Positions 1-9,125 are shown, counted from the stretch's first letter. The stretch: 64,000 bases of DNA from Roseateles sp. SL47 (GCF_026625885.1 NZ_CP113068.1:5518001-5582000), one strand, 5' to 3'. Translations and numbers: made by a program. The notes: generated by a model from the letters alone, not told the origin.

Positions 1-974
1 ACCAGCCGCTGGTCCTTCTGCTCCAGGGCCACCCGCACCTTCACCGTGGCCTTGCCCCGGTCGGCGGCCGGCACCACGGCAATCACATGTGAGGGAATGC
101 GCCAGTCCGGATAGGCGTCCAGGACCGCCTCAGCCGGCATGTCCGCCTTGACCTGACCGATGTAGGCCTCATTCACATCGACGTCGACCTCCAGCGAGTC
201 CATGTCGACGATGGTGCCGACGCCGGTGCGGGTGAAACCGCCCCCGGCCGATAGCGGCGACACGATTTCACCGACCTGGGCCGCCTTGGCCGTGATGACG
301 CCGGAAAACGGCGCCCGCACGACGGTGTAGTCGAAATTGACCTGCGCCTGGGCCGCCTGAGCCATGGACGCCTCTGCCTCCCGGCGCCGGGCTTCCAACT
401 GGGCGGCATAGCTGTTGACTGCGGTGCGTGCCTGTTCTGCCGACTGCCGGGTGGTCATGCCGCTGGCGGCCAGTTCGTCCTGGCGGCGCAGGTCCGCCTG
501 GGCCTGCAGCCACTGCGCACGGACCGCCTCGATATTGGCCTGCGCACTTTTCACCGAAGCCCGTGCCATGTCCAGGGCCGCTCGCAGGGCATGGTCCTCC
601 AGCCGCGCCAGCACCTGGCCCTTCTGCACCCGGTCCCCCTCTTCAAACAGCACCTCGGTGAGCGTGCCGGTGATCTGGGTGGAGACCGTCGCGGCCCGCC
701 GGGCGGTGACATATCCGGTGGCCTGCAGCACCGCGTTGCCGGTCGCGCCGGAGCGTGCCTGCACGGCCGCCGTCTGCACCTCGGGCACCTGGGCACTTCG
801 CCACCACCACCAGCCGCCGCCGGCCAGCAGCGCCAGCACCAGCAGCACCCCAGCGGTGATCCAGGCCCAGGCCGGCAGCCCGGAACGGAGTTCCTCACGC
901 TGCGCGCCCTCGATGCGCAACTCTTTCAACAATGCGGTATCGATGACAACCCCCTCGGATGGACGTCCAGTCAC
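1..974 (-). CDS. HlyD-family periplasmic adaptor subunit (partial, 3' end beyond window)
   Basis: Membrane-fusion (adaptor) protein of a tripartite efflux or MacAB-like exporter, which bridges an inner-membrane pump and an outer-membrane channel. It was read by hand because it starts with GTG at 974; an in-frame stop (TGA) lies ten codons upstream, so no ATG start is possible. One membrane segment follows about 30 cytoplasmic residues (ITAGVLLVLALLAGGG, then WWWWR). Then come the first lipoyl half (TGYVTARRAATVSTQITG, EGDRVQKGQVLARLED), an Ala/Gln/Glu-rich coiled-coil hairpin, the second lipoyl half (VVRAPFSGVITAKAAQVGE) and the start of the beta-barrel (DSLEVDVDVNEAYIGQVK). The C-terminus and the partner ABC or RND genes are off the left edge. 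The substrate cannot be told. Confidence 0.85.
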   Translation of the reverse strand, partial: MTGRPSEGVVIDTALLKELRIEGAQREELRSGLPAWAWITAGVLLVLALLAGGGWWWWRSAQVPEVQTAAVQARSGATGNAVLQATGYVTARRAATVSTQITGTLTEVLFEEGDRVQKGQVLARLEDHALRAALDMARASVKSAQANIEAVRAQWLQAQADLRRQDELAASGMTTRQSAEQARTAVNSYAAQLEARRREAEASMAQAAQAQVNFDYTVVRAPFSGVITAKAAQVGEIVSPLSAGGGFTRTGVGTIVDMDSLEVDVDVNEAYIGQVKADMPAEAVLDAYPDWRIPSHVIAVVPAADRGKATVKVRVALEQKDQRL

Positions 975-1170
975 CGGCGCCGCTCGCCTGAAAAGCCTTC
1001 AGTGGGGCGACGCCGGGTCATGCATGCCAGGCATTCTGAGAAGGCCTGGGCCGATTCAACAGCGGCATGCGACGAACGGGGCCCCTGCGTCGCGAAAGGA
1101 CGCCGGGTGGGGGTGATCAGCAGCGCTGATCCAAATCAATACATCACAGGCCGGGCATGACTGCTGTGGA

Positions 1171-1235
1171 GGCCCGTCTGCCTGGCCCGTCTGCCTGGCC
1201 CGTCTGCCTGGCCCGTCTGCCTAGCCCGTCTGCCT
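1171..1235. repeat. 13-bp tandem repeat, 5 copies
   Basis: Five consecutive units of ggcccgtctgcct; the fifth differs at its first base. The array lies in the 274-bp gap between the start of the adaptor gene and the end of the response regulator. No other feature is seen in that gap. The unit length is not a multiple of three and no gene covers it. Confidence 0.9.
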
Positions 1236-1248
1236 GGCGTGATGTGCT

Positions 1249-1896
1249 TCAGCTCTCGACCAACCCGTTCCGTATGGCGTACACCGTCAGTTCCGAATTG
1301 TTGGACAGGCCCAGCTTCTCCAGGACCCGTGCACGGTACACGCTGACCGTCTTGGGGCTGAGCATCAACTCTTCCGCAATATCCGACAGCCGCTTCCCTG
1401 AGGCAATCATCACCAGGGTCTGCAGTTCGCGATCGGACAATTTCTGATGTGCCTGTTCGGGCGCAGGCGCGGTCAGGCTCTCGACCAGCATCTGGGCGAT
1501 TTCCGGGGTGACGTACTTGCGGCCCTGAGCCACCGTGCGCACCGCCTGCACCAGCAATTGGGGGTCGCCGCCCTTGTTGACATATCCAAAGGCGCCAGCA
1601 CGCAACGCGCGGATGGCGTATTGATCTTCCGGATACATGGAAACGATGAGCACCCGGGTCGTGGTGCCCTCGTCCTTGAGTACATGCAGCACATCCAGGC
1701 CACTGCGGCCCGGCATGTTGATGTCCAGCACCAGCACATCACAGGGCTTGTCCGCCGGCAGTTCACGCATCAGGCTGCGCAGTTCGCCGTAGTCGCCGGC
1801 TTCGCCGATCACCTCGATGTCCGGCGCATCCGCCAGCGTGTCGCGGATGCCCCGGCGGATCAGCGCATGGTCGTCGCACAGAATGACTTTGATCAT
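1249..1896 (-). CDS. NarL/FixJ-family response regulator (REC-LuxR HTH)
   Basis: DNA-binding response regulator of 215 residues. The N-terminal receiver (about 1-120) has the acidic pair D8/D9, phospho-acceptor D58 in LVLDINMPG, a Ser at the Thr/Ser switch position (S86) and the conserved K108. The C-terminal LuxR-type helix-turn-helix (about 150-210) reads LSDRELQTLVMIASG and LSPKTVSVYRARVLEKLGL. Its start overlaps the stop of the upstream kinase gene by 4 bp (ATGA), so the two are co-translated and almost certainly form a cognate pair. Target genes are unknown. The adjacent chemotaxis operon is divergent and may be unrelated. Confidence 0.93.
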   Translation of the reverse strand: MIKVILCDDHALIRRGIRDTLADAPDIEVIGEAGDYGELRSLMRELPADKPCDVLVLDINMPGRSGLDVLHVLKDEGTTTRVLIVSMYPEDQYAIRALRAGAFGYVNKGGDPQLLVQAVRTVAQGRKYVTPEIAQMLVESLTAPAPEQAHQKLSDRELQTLVMIASGKRLSDIAEELMLSPKTVSVYRARVLEKLGLSNNSELTVYAIRNGLVES

Positions 1897-3071
1897 AGTT
1901 GGCCCCAGGTGGACGGGTCATGCTCCGACTGGGAGCTGGCACCGGACGCGCCTGGGCCGTCCTCATCTGTGAAATCGTCGTCAAAAGGATGCACCACGCC
2001 TCGCAGCGGCACCGACAGGATGAGGCTGGTCCCATGCACCCCGGAACTCAGGTCCACCCAGCCGCCCACGGTGGCGGCACGCTCGCGCAGGCCCCGGATG
2101 CCGAAGCTGCGGGCTTTGCCGAGATCCCCGGGGGCGAGACCCTGGCCGTTGTCCTTGACCTCCAGCGTGAGCACGCCGCCGCCCATGCTCAGCTCCAGTT
2201 CCACCCGGGCCGCATTGGCATGCTTGGACACATTGGTGAGGGCCTCCTGCGCCGTCCGATAGGCCACCAGCGGGACACCGGGCGGCAGGGGCTGCATGTC
2301 TTCACCGCTGCGCACGGCGGTGGGAATGCCGGTGCGCCGCTCAAAACGGGCAGCCAGCCACTGAACGGCGGCCAGCAACCCCTGTTCCAGGATGGCCGGC
2401 CGCAGGTTGTGCATGATCCGCTGGCTGGATTCGATGGCGCTGCTGACCGTTTCCAGGGCGGAATGCACCCGCTGTTGTACGGCCGCATCATCACTATGAC
2501 GGGCAATCCAGGCCAGGTCGAATTTCAGGGCGGTCAGCGATCCGCCCACATCGTCATGGATTTCGCGGGCAATCGCCGCCCGCTCCATTTCGACACTGGT
2601 CTGCAGATGGCCGGCCAGTTCATGAAGCTGCTGCTTGGATTTGATCAGCTCGCGGTCGGATTCCTGCCGTGCCCGCTGGGCCTCGCAGGATTCGATGGCA
2701 TGCAGCAAGGCCGGCGCCAACCGGGCCAGGTTGTTCTTGAGCAAATAGTCCGAGGCCCCATTGCGCATGGCCGCGACCGCCGTGTCCTCGCCGATTTCAC
2801 CGGACACGAGGATGAAAGGCAGCACCAGTTGGCGCTGTTTGATCAGGTCCAGGACCACCAAGCCCGAAAACCCGGGCAGGTTGTAGTCGGAAATGATGGC
2901 ATCCCACCCTTGACCCAGGGCGGCTTCTACGCTCGACAAGCTGTCGAGCCGGCTGATCTCGAAGGACAAGCCGGCCCGTCGCAACTGGGCCAGGATGAGT
3001 TGGTGGTCCAGGTCGGAGTCTTCGATATGCAGCAAACGCAGGCGGCGTTCGCCCAGAGGCAAAGCAGGCAT
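1893..3071 (-). CDS. Cytoplasmic REC-HisKA_3 histidine kinase
   Basis: A 392-residue sensor kinase with a receiver at its N-terminus. REC domain (about 10-125): acidic cluster ED18/D20, phospho-acceptor D62 in IISDYNLPG and K112. A short coiled-coil linker leads to the HisKA_3 dimerisation helix with H172 in AREIHDDVGGSLT (NarX/DegS type). The HATPase domain follows (ALTNVSKHANAARVELEL; VKDNGQGL; SFGIRGLRERAATVGG). There is no signal peptide, membrane segment or sensing domain, so the input probably arrives by phosphorylation of its own receiver from another kinase, or through a partner protein. The gene overlaps the downstream regulator by 4 bp. The 296 bp upstream hold no gene. Confidence 0.9.
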   Translation of the reverse strand: MPALPLGERRLRLLHIEDSDLDHQLILAQLRRAGLSFEISRLDSLSSVEAALGQGWDAIISDYNLPGFSGLVVLDLIKQRQLVLPFILVSGEIGEDTAVAAMRNGASDYLLKNNLARLAPALLHAIESCEAQRARQESDRELIKSKQQLHELAGHLQTSVEMERAAIAREIHDDVGGSLTALKFDLAWIARHSDDAAVQQRVHSALETVSSAIESSQRIMHNLRPAILEQGLLAAVQWLAARFERRTGIPTAVRSGEDMQPLPPGVPLVAYRTAQEALTNVSKHANAARVELELSMGGGVLTLEVKDNGQGLAPGDLGKARSFGIRGLRERAATVGGWVDLSSGVHGTSLILSVPLRGVVHPFDDDFTDEDGPGASGASSQSEHDPSTWGQL

Positions 3072-3367
3072 GCCGCGAGTATGCCAAGTTTGTCGCGACT
3101 CCCTGGGCTGTGAAAGGACAACTGGACGTCATTCACATCTGGAAACCTTAGAGTTCTGGGTTTACCCTGGAGAGGAAGTCGTCGGCCGGAAGTTCTGAAA
3201 GCGTGGAAAGTTGGACGAAGCGAAATATTGCGCTCACTTTGGCCAATTACTCCCGTCGACAGATGCTCCCTAAAGTCCGAAGATTCCTGTAGCCAAGAAA
3301 AGTCTCGCCGCACACCGAAGTTGGGTCGGTGTGAGCACAAAGTGTGGACATCGCATGTGGAGCCAAG

Positions 3368-3823
3368 ATGCAAATCGATGAGACAGCGGTCGAGCCTGAG
3401 AGTGGCCTGATGCCGTTGCTGGCCGCCGCCGAGCTGCAGGACCATCTCATGACGGTCAACAACGACCTTGAGCGTCTGCAGCGGCTGCTGGACGACACGG
3501 GAGAGACCTTGTCCAGCCACTTTTTCGGGGCCTCGGGCCTGATCGACCAGCTGATGTCACGCGCCAGCAGCGATCAGGACCGGGACGCCTTGCAGCAGGT
3601 GATGCTGCACCTCGCGGGAGCCGTCACCGCGCTGCAGTTTCACGACATGTCCACGCAGCTGATCAACCATACCAGCCAGCGATTGCGCAATTGTTCCGAT
3701 CAACTCGCCCGCGATGCTTTCGGGGACGACGAAGATGGGGCGACTGTGGTGGAAACTGCGCCCCTGCGACCGAATCCGGTCACGCAGGATGAGATGGACG
3801 CTGGCTCGATCGAGCTGTTCTGA
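3368..3823 (+). CDS. Small CheZ-like chemotaxis protein (candidate CheY-P phosphatase)
   Basis: 151 residues, alpha-helical by composition. ATG at 3368 is chosen over the upstream GTG (3344) because GGAG lies five bases before it. A segment reading LQFHDMSTQLINHTSQRL carries D93-x-x-x-Q97, the spacing of the CheZ catalytic Asp/Gln pair. The tail ends in DEMDAGSIELF, a short acidic-hydrophobic C-terminus reminiscent of the CheY-binding peptide of CheZ. It is followed by cheY. The protein is shorter than E. coli CheZ (214 residues), so it may be a reduced form or a distinct family. Visible: the motif and the neighbourhood. Inferred: phosphatase activity. Confidence 0.65.
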   Translation: MQIDETAVEPESGLMPLLAAAELQDHLMTVNNDLERLQRLLDDTGETLSSHFFGASGLIDQLMSRASSDQDRDALQQVMLHLAGAVTALQFHDMSTQLINHTSQRLRNCSDQLARDAFGDDEDGATVVETAPLRPNPVTQDEMDAGSIELF

Positions 3824-3873
3824 CATTCATCAGCAAACACACATCCTGAAAAAATACAACCGCTGCTGTAGCC

Positions 3874-3900
3874 TAAAGAATCTCAAGCTGCAACCGAAAA
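3874..3900 (+). promoter_or_regulatory. Possible FliA (sigma-28) promoter upstream of cheY
   Basis: TAAA at 3874-3877, then exactly 15 bases, then accgaaaa at 3893-3900. This resembles the flagellar-class consensus TAAA-N15-GCCGATAA with two mismatches in the -10. It lies 26 bp before the cheY start. A flagellar-class promoter is expected for chemotaxis genes, but a single-site match is weak. Confidence 0.4.
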
Positions 3901-3925
3901 CCGCTTGTCATCCGGAGAACCAAAA

Positions 3926-4288
3926 ATGCCCTCGATCCTCGCCGTAGACGATTCGGCCTCCATGCGCCAGATGGTCTCGTTCACCCTCAAGAATGCGGGT
4001 TTCAATGTCGTGGAGGCGGTGGACGGGCAGGATGCCTGGGAAAAATCCACCCAGCGCGACTTTGATCTGGTGCTGACCGACCAGAACATGCCCCGGATGG
4101 ACGGTATCAGCCTGACCAAGAAGCTGCGGGACAACCCGAAGTTCAAGACAACGCCCATCCTCATCCTGACCACCGAGTCCAGCGATCAGATGAAGCAGGC
4201 GGGCCGTGCTGCCGGCGCCACCGGCTGGTTGGTCAAGCCTTTTGACCCGGCCAAGCTGATCGAAGTGATCGGCAAGGTGATTCGCTGA
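3926..4288 (+). CDS. cheY: CheY-like chemotaxis response regulator
   Basis: Single-domain receiver of 120 residues. It is the output of the CheA kinase and, when phosphorylated, acts at the flagellar switch. ATG at 3926 is preferred over an upstream TTG because GGAGA lies seven bases before it. Visible signature: AVDDSASMRQMVSFTL with the acidic pair, LVLTDQNMPRMDG with the phospho-Asp, LTTESS with the Thr switch, and LVKPFDPAKL with the conserved Lys-Pro. It is followed 20 bp later by cheA. The motif wording is that of the CheY paralogue found beside CheA in Burkholderiales. Confidence 0.93.
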   Translation: MPSILAVDDSASMRQMVSFTLKNAGFNVVEAVDGQDAWEKSTQRDFDLVLTDQNMPRMDGISLTKKLRDNPKFKTTPILILTTESSDQMKQAGRAAGATGWLVKPFDPAKLIEVIGKVIR

Positions 4289-4308
4289 TATCGCGCGGGG
4301 AGAGATAG

Positions 4309-6450
4309 ATGGGAGACATGACCTCCGAAGGCGCCAATCTGGGCGCCGGCATCGACCTGAGTCAGTTCTATCAGGTCTTTTTTGAAGAAGCGGGCGAAAA
4401 CCTCGACAACATGGAGCAGCTGCTGCTGAACCTGGACATCGAGAACCCGGACGATGAGCAGATGAATGCCATCTTCCGTTGCGCCCACTCGATCAAGGGT
4501 GGTGCGGCCACTTTCGGCTTCAACGACGTGGCCGAGCTGACCCACCAGATGGAAACGCTGCTGGACAAGCTGCGCCGCCATGAACTGGCCCCGACGTCCC
4601 CGATGGTGGACGTGCTGCTGCAATCCGGCGACGCGCTGCGCGCGCAGTTGGCCCGCCATCAAGGCTCGGGCGCCGACGCCGTCGACACCAGCGCCCTGCT
4701 GAGCGATATCCGCACCCTGGTGGACGGTGGCACGCTGGAAGGCAACCGCGCCGCCCCGGCACCAGCTCCTGTGGCGGCACCTGCACCCGCTGCGGCGGCG
4801 ACCTCGCCCTCCCCGCTGACCTCCTCGGTGCGTCAGCTGGAGCTGCTGGTGGGTCCGCTGAGCAATCCCGCACAGGCCGACAACCTGGTGGACCTGTTCA
4901 AGGAAATCACCGATCTGGGCACCATCGAGCCGCTGGACGGCGGCATCTCCGCCGACGGCATGCGCCGCTTCAAGGTTCTGACCAGCAGCACCGACAACGA
5001 TCTGCTGGATCTGTTCACCTTCCACGTCTCGCGCGAGCAGGTCAAGATCCTGGCGCTGAGTGCCGGCTTTGGCTTCCATGACGGGGCGCCAGGCGCCCCC
5101 AAGGACGAAGTCAAGAAAGAAGAAGATCCGGGCTACGGCTTCTTCGAGGATTCGCCGGGCTCGCCGACGACCACGGCCTCCGAAGCCAAGGCCGCCGAGG
5201 CACCCAAGTCCAGCGTGCCGGTGCCGGTCAAGCCGGCCGTGCCCGCCAAGACCGAGGCGGCGCCGCGTGCCGGCGGTGCCAACATGGACCAATCCACCTT
5301 GCGCGTCTCGGTGGAGAAGGTGGACCAGCTGATCAACCTGGTGGGCGAGCTTGTGATCACCCAGGCCATGCTGGCCCAGAACAGCCGCAACCTCGACCCG
5401 GCGCTTTATCAGCAGTTGGCCTCCGGTCTGGCCGATCTCGAACGCAACACCCGGGATCTGCAGGAATCGGTGATGTCGATCCGCATGATTCCGATGTCGG
5501 TCGTCTTCAACCGCTTCCCGCGCATGCTGCGCGATCTGGCTGCCAAGCTGGGCAAGAAGGTGGAGCTGGTCACCCAGGGTGAAGCCACCGAACTGGACAA
5601 GGGCCTGGTGGAAAAGATCACCGACCCCCTGACCCACCTGGTGCGCAACAGCTGCGACCACGGCATTGAATCGCCGGCCGATCGTGTGGCCAAGGGCAAG
5701 CCCGAACAGGGCACGATCACCTTGGTGGCCTCGCACCAGGGCGGCTCGATCGTCATTGAAGTGCGGGACGACGGCCGTGGCCTGAATCGCGAGAAGCTGA
5801 TCCGCAAGGCCCGCGAAAAGGGCATCGACGCACCCGACACCATGAGCGACCAGGAAGTCTGGGGCCTGATCTTTGCGCCGGGCTTCTCCACCGCCGACCA
5901 GGTCACCGATGTGTCTGGCCGTGGCGTGGGCATGGACGTGGTCAAGAAGAACATCACCTCGCTGGGTGGCACGGTGGAGATCGACTCCGCCGAAGGCTAC
6001 GGCATGAAGGTCTCGGTGCGGCTGCCGCTCACGCTGGCCATCATGGACGGCATGAGCGTTGGTGTCGGTGAAGAGGTCTACATCCTGCCGCTGTCGTCGG
6101 TGGTCGAGTCCTTCCAGGTGCAATCCGACACCATCAAGACCGTCGGCGGCTCCGGCCGCGTGGTCGAGGTGCGTGACGAGTTCATGCCGGTGGTGGAACT
6201 GGAGCAGGTCTTTAATGTTCCGCGCTTCGACTTCGAGCATGTCAGCTCCATCATGGTCGTGGTGGAAGCCGAAGGCGGCCGCGTAGCCATGCTGGTGGAC
6301 GAATTGCTCGGCCAGCAGCAGGTGGTGGTGAAGAACCTCGAAGCCAACTATCGCAAGGTACCCGACGTGTCCGGTGCCACGATCATGGGCGACGGCCGCG
6401 TGGCCCTCATCCTGGACGTGGGCAGCCTGGTGCGCCGTTCTCGGCATTGA
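4309..6450 (+). CDS. cheA: Chemotaxis histidine kinase CheA
   Basis: 713 residues. The N-terminal HPt (P1) carries H60 in RCAHSIKGGAATFG. An Ala/Pro-rich linker and a middle P2-like region (about 170-260) precede a second Ala/Pro/Lys-rich linker. The P3 dimerisation region begins near DQSTLRVSVEKVDQLINLVG. The ATPase domain has the N-box LTHLVRNSCDHGIESP, G1 RDDGRGL and G2 FAPGFSTADQVTDVSGRGVG. A C-terminal CheW-like P5 domain (MDGMSVGVGEEVYILPLSSV onward) couples the kinase to receptors. The gene sits between cheY and an MCP gene in one operon. cheR, cheB and cheD are absent from this cluster and must lie elsewhere. Confidence 0.97.
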   Translation: MGDMTSEGANLGAGIDLSQFYQVFFEEAGENLDNMEQLLLNLDIENPDDEQMNAIFRCAHSIKGGAATFGFNDVAELTHQMETLLDKLRRHELAPTSPMVDVLLQSGDALRAQLARHQGSGADAVDTSALLSDIRTLVDGGTLEGNRAAPAPAPVAAPAPAAAATSPSPLTSSVRQLELLVGPLSNPAQADNLVDLFKEITDLGTIEPLDGGISADGMRRFKVLTSSTDNDLLDLFTFHVSREQVKILALSAGFGFHDGAPGAPKDEVKKEEDPGYGFFEDSPGSPTTTASEAKAAEAPKSSVPVPVKPAVPAKTEAAPRAGGANMDQSTLRVSVEKVDQLINLVGELVITQAMLAQNSRNLDPALYQQLASGLADLERNTRDLQESVMSIRMIPMSVVFNRFPRMLRDLAAKLGKKVELVTQGEATELDKGLVEKITDPLTHLVRNSCDHGIESPADRVAKGKPEQGTITLVASHQGGSIVIEVRDDGRGLNREKLIRKAREKGIDAPDTMSDQEVWGLIFAPGFSTADQVTDVSGRGVGMDVVKKNITSLGGTVEIDSAEGYGMKVSVRLPLTLAIMDGMSVGVGEEVYILPLSSVVESFQVQSDTIKTVGGSGRVVEVRDEFMPVVELEQVFNVPRFDFEHVSSIMVVVEAEGGRVAMLVDELLGQQQVVVKNLEANYRKVPDVSGATIMGDGRVALILDVGSLVRRSRH

Positions 6451-6485
6451 ACCGAGAACGCCTGTCACATTCTTGAGGTAGAGCT

Positions 6486-8432
6486 ATGAATTTCAGTGTA
6501 CTGCTTCGGCAGTTCAGCATCAGGACCCGCATGATTGGCGCCATCGCCATCGTGCTGATACTGCTGCTGGTGGTCGGGAGCGTGGGGCTGTTCGGCATGC
6601 AATCCATGCGTGGGCAGACCCAGGAGTTCCTGGATAAATCGTCCGAGCGAGGCCGCCTGCTCAGCAATCTCGTGGGAGCGATGGGACTGATCCGTGTCCA
6701 TGAAAAGGACATGATCATCAACTACGAAAAGTCCGAGGTGGTGAAGGAGCGGCATGCCAAGTGGGATGCCTCCCGCGCCCAGGCCGCCGGTATCCTGGCC
6801 GAGCTGGTCAAGCTCAGCGACGAGAACGACAAGGTCCTGCTGGGCAAGCTCAAGACCGCGCTGGACACCTACGCGACCAAGGCTTCGAACGTGGTGACCC
6901 AGCTGGAAGCTGGCGCCTACGACCACGCCGCCGTGGCCGACCGGCTGCTGCAGCCCGCCAAGGACCAGGTCAAGGAAGCCGAAGCCCAGGTGGCCGAATT
7001 CTCCAAGCGCCTGGACACGGAATCGCAGGAGATGCGTCAAGGCATCGAAAGCACCCAGTCCAAGGTGTTGTGGACCTTCGTGCTGGTGCTGGTGTTTGCC
7101 GCCGTGGTGGTGGTGCCGCTGACGCTGCTGAACATGCACAGCATCTGCGCACCGCTGGTGGAAGCCGAAGCACTGGCCGGTGCCATTGCCGAGGGCGACC
7201 TGTCCCGCGTGGTCACGCTGGTGGATGGGCAGGATGAAGCGTCCAAGCTGATGCGTTCGCTGCAGCGCATGCAGCAGGCCCTGCAGGCGATGGTGAGCCA
7301 GTTGCGCACGGCGGCCGACTCGATCCGCACCGCCTCGGTGGAAATCGCCACGGGCAACCAGGACCTGTCCAGCCGGACCGAACAGACCGCTTCGAACCTG
7401 CAGGCAGCCGCATCGTCACTGGTGCAGCTCACCGGCACGGTGAAGCAGACGGCCGACTCGGCCCGCACCGCCAACCAACTGGCCTCTTCCGCCTCTGGCG
7501 CGGCGGCCAAGGGCGGCGATGTGGTGAGCCAGGTGGTCTCGACGATGGACGAGATCAATACCAGCTCCAAGCGCATCAGCGACATCATCGGCACCATTGA
7601 TGGCATCGCCTTCCAGACCAACATCCTGGCACTGAATGCAGCGGTGGAAGCCGCCCGCGCGGGCGAGCAAGGCCGTGGGTTTGCCGTGGTGGCCGGTGAA
7701 GTGCGTTCGCTGGCCCAGCGCAGCGCTGAAGCGGCCCGCGAGATCAAGACACTGATCGGCGCCAGCGTCGAGCGTGTGGAGACCGGCGCCCGTCTGGTGC
7801 AGGAAGCCGGCACGACGATGAGCGACATCGTCTCCAGCGTGCAGCGTGTGACCGACATCATTGGTGAGATCACTGCCGCTTCGAGCGAGCAGAGTGATGG
7901 CATCAGCCAGGTGAACCAGGGCGTGAGCCAGCTGGACCAGATGACGCAGCAGAATGCGGCGCTGGTGGAAGAAAGCGCCGCCGCCGCAGAAAGCCTGAAG
8001 GATCAGGCCGAGCGGCTGGGCTCGGTGGTGGACCGCTTCCGCGTGAATGCGCATGCAGCGGCTTCGACGTCCACGCTGTTCAGTGGCGCGAGCAAGCCTG
8101 TGAACGCATCAGTGAGCGCACCGACGCCAGCCCCGACGAGCAAGCCTGTGGCCAAGGCGCCGACCTTCTCTCCGGCACCTGCCCCGTCCTTCAAGCCGGC
8201 CGCTGCACCTGCTGCCAAGCCGGTGGCCTCGCAGGCACCGGCCAAGCCCGTGGCCAAGGCCGCTGCGCCGGTCACCAAGCCGGTGCTCAAGGCTGCGCCC
8301 AAGGCGCCAGCCAAGGCGACCGCCGCCCCCAAACCCAAGGCCTCCGCGCCGAAGGCGGCCGCTCCGTATACTCCTGCGCCGGCTCAGCCGGCTGTCACGG
8401 CCGCCGCAGATGGCGACTGGGAAACTTTTTAA
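6486..8432 (+). CDS. Methyl-accepting chemotaxis protein with CheR-tether tail
   Basis: 648 residues, class I receptor. TM1 is at about 15-37. The periplasmic four-helix-bundle domain is at about 40-193 and contains the [18 protein letters not shown] block. TM2 is at about 194-217 and HAMP at about 218-270. The signalling hairpin tip reads [20 protein letters not shown] (about 374-393), and methylation-type Ala/Glu/Gln helices flank it. After the coiled coil comes an unusually long, about 115-residue Ala/Pro/Lys/Ser-rich flexible tail. It ends in DGDWETF, which matches the W-x-x-F pentapeptide that docks CheR/CheB. A good AGGT-type ribosome site precedes ATG. The ligand is unknown. Confidence 0.95.
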   Translation: MNFSVLLRQFSIRTRMIGAIAIVLILLLVVGSVGLFGMQSMRGQTQEFLDKSSERGRLLSNLVGAMGLIRVHEKDMIINYEKSEVVKERHAKWDASRAQAAGILAELVKLSDENDKVLLGKLKTALDTYATKASNVVTQLEAGAYDHAAVADRLLQPAKDQVKEAEAQVAEFSKRLDTESQEMRQGIESTQSKVLWTFVLVLVFAAVVVVPLTLLNMHSICAPLVEAEALAGAIAEGDLSRVVTLVDGQDEASKLMRSLQRMQQALQAMVSQLRTAADSIRTASVEIATGNQDLSSRTEQTASNLQAAASSLVQLTGTVKQTADSARTANQLASSASGAAAKGGDVVSQVVSTMDEINTSSKRISDIIGTIDGIAFQTNILALNAAVEAARAGEQGRGFAVVAGEVRSLAQRSAEAAREIKTLIGASVERVETGARLVQEAGTTMSDIVSSVQRVTDIIGEITAASSEQSDGISQVNQGVSQLDQMTQQNAALVEESAAAAESLKDQAERLGSVVDRFRVNAHAAASTSTLFSGASKPVNASVSAPTPAPTSKPVAKAPTFSPAPAPSFKPAAAPAAKPVASQAPAKPVAKAAAPVTKPVLKAAPKAPAKATAAPKPKASAPKAAAPYTPAPAQPAVTAAADGDWETF

Positions 8433-8453
8433 TCAGCCGCACGAGGTCACAAC

Positions 8454-8993
8454 ATGGAAATCGTCCAACAAACCGGCACGCAAGTCGTGCAAGCAGGCGC
8501 GCTGGCTCTCCAGTCCGGCTCGGGCAATGTCGCACCGTCCAATGGCGAGTACCTGACCTTCCGTCTGGGACAGGAGGAGTACGGCATCGACATTCTGAAG
8601 GTGCAGGAAATCCGCTCGTATGAGCAGCCGACCCGCATCGCCAACGCCCCTGATTTCATCAAGGGTGTGGTGAACCTGCGTGGCGTGATCGTCCCGATCG
8701 TGGACCTGCGCCTGAAGCTGGGCTGCGCCACTGCCGAATACAACAGCTTCACCGTGGTGATCGTGCTGAATGTGAAGAACCGCGTGGTGGGCGCGGTGGT
8801 GGACTCGGTGTCCGACGTGCTGGAACTGAATCGTGAAGCGATTCGCCCGGCGCCGGAACTGAGCGCCAGCGCGGTCAACACCAGCTTCATCATGGGCATC
8901 GGCGCCGTCAGCGAACGCATGCTGATCCTCATCGACATCGAAGGCCTCATGAGCAGCGCGGACATGGGGCTCATGGACTCTATCGCTGGATGA
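8454..8993 (+). CDS. cheW: Chemotaxis adaptor CheW
   Basis: 179 residues. It links receptors to the CheA kinase. After a roughly 25-residue variable N-terminus, the CheW fold reads [20 protein letters not shown], then [20 protein letters not shown] and [15 protein letters not shown]. The C-terminus ends in GLMDSIAG. It is the last gene of the operon, 21 bp after the MCP gene, and is followed by a palindromic element and a strong terminator. It is slightly longer at the N-terminus than E. coli CheW (167 residues). Confidence 0.96.
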   Translation: MEIVQQTGTQVVQAGALALQSGSGNVAPSNGEYLTFRLGQEEYGIDILKVQEIRSYEQPTRIANAPDFIKGVVNLRGVIVPIVDLRLKLGCATAEYNSFTVVIVLNVKNRVVGAVVDSVSDVLELNREAIRPAPELSASAVNTSFIMGIGAVSERMLILIDIEGLMSSADMGLMDSIAG

Positions 8994-9030
8994 CCCCTTG
9001 ACGGATGGCCCCCCTACCGCCTGACGGCGG

Positions 9031-9082
9031 CCCCCCCAGGGGGGCGAGCTCGGTGGACCGGCAGAGCCGGATCCACGAGCTC
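9031..9082. repeat. Palindromic (REP-like) intergenic element
   Basis: Two nested inverted repeats lie just after cheW: cccccccagggggg (9031-9044), and a longer hairpin whose arms are gagctcggtggaccggc (9046-9062) and gccggatccacgagctc (9066-9082) around a 3-base loop. No gene covers it. Similar G/C-rich palindromes are common between genes in Burkholderiales, so this is probably one copy of a dispersed family. It could also slow RNA decay at the operon's 3' end. Confidence 0.7.
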
Positions 9083-9125
9083 CGCTGGAGGGGCGGCGGC
9101 GCTTCGCGCGCCTTGGGGCTGGAAT

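Noticed and set aside
3271..3297. Second possible sigma-28 promoter upstream of the CheZ-like gene
   Set aside because: TAAA and GCC are present, but the spacing is two bases too long and the rest of the -10 does not match.
4186..6468. 760-residue reverse frame, His/Asp/Gln-rich
   Set aside because: It is the antisense shadow of cheA. High GC at third positions keeps reverse frames open, and no domain is recognisable.
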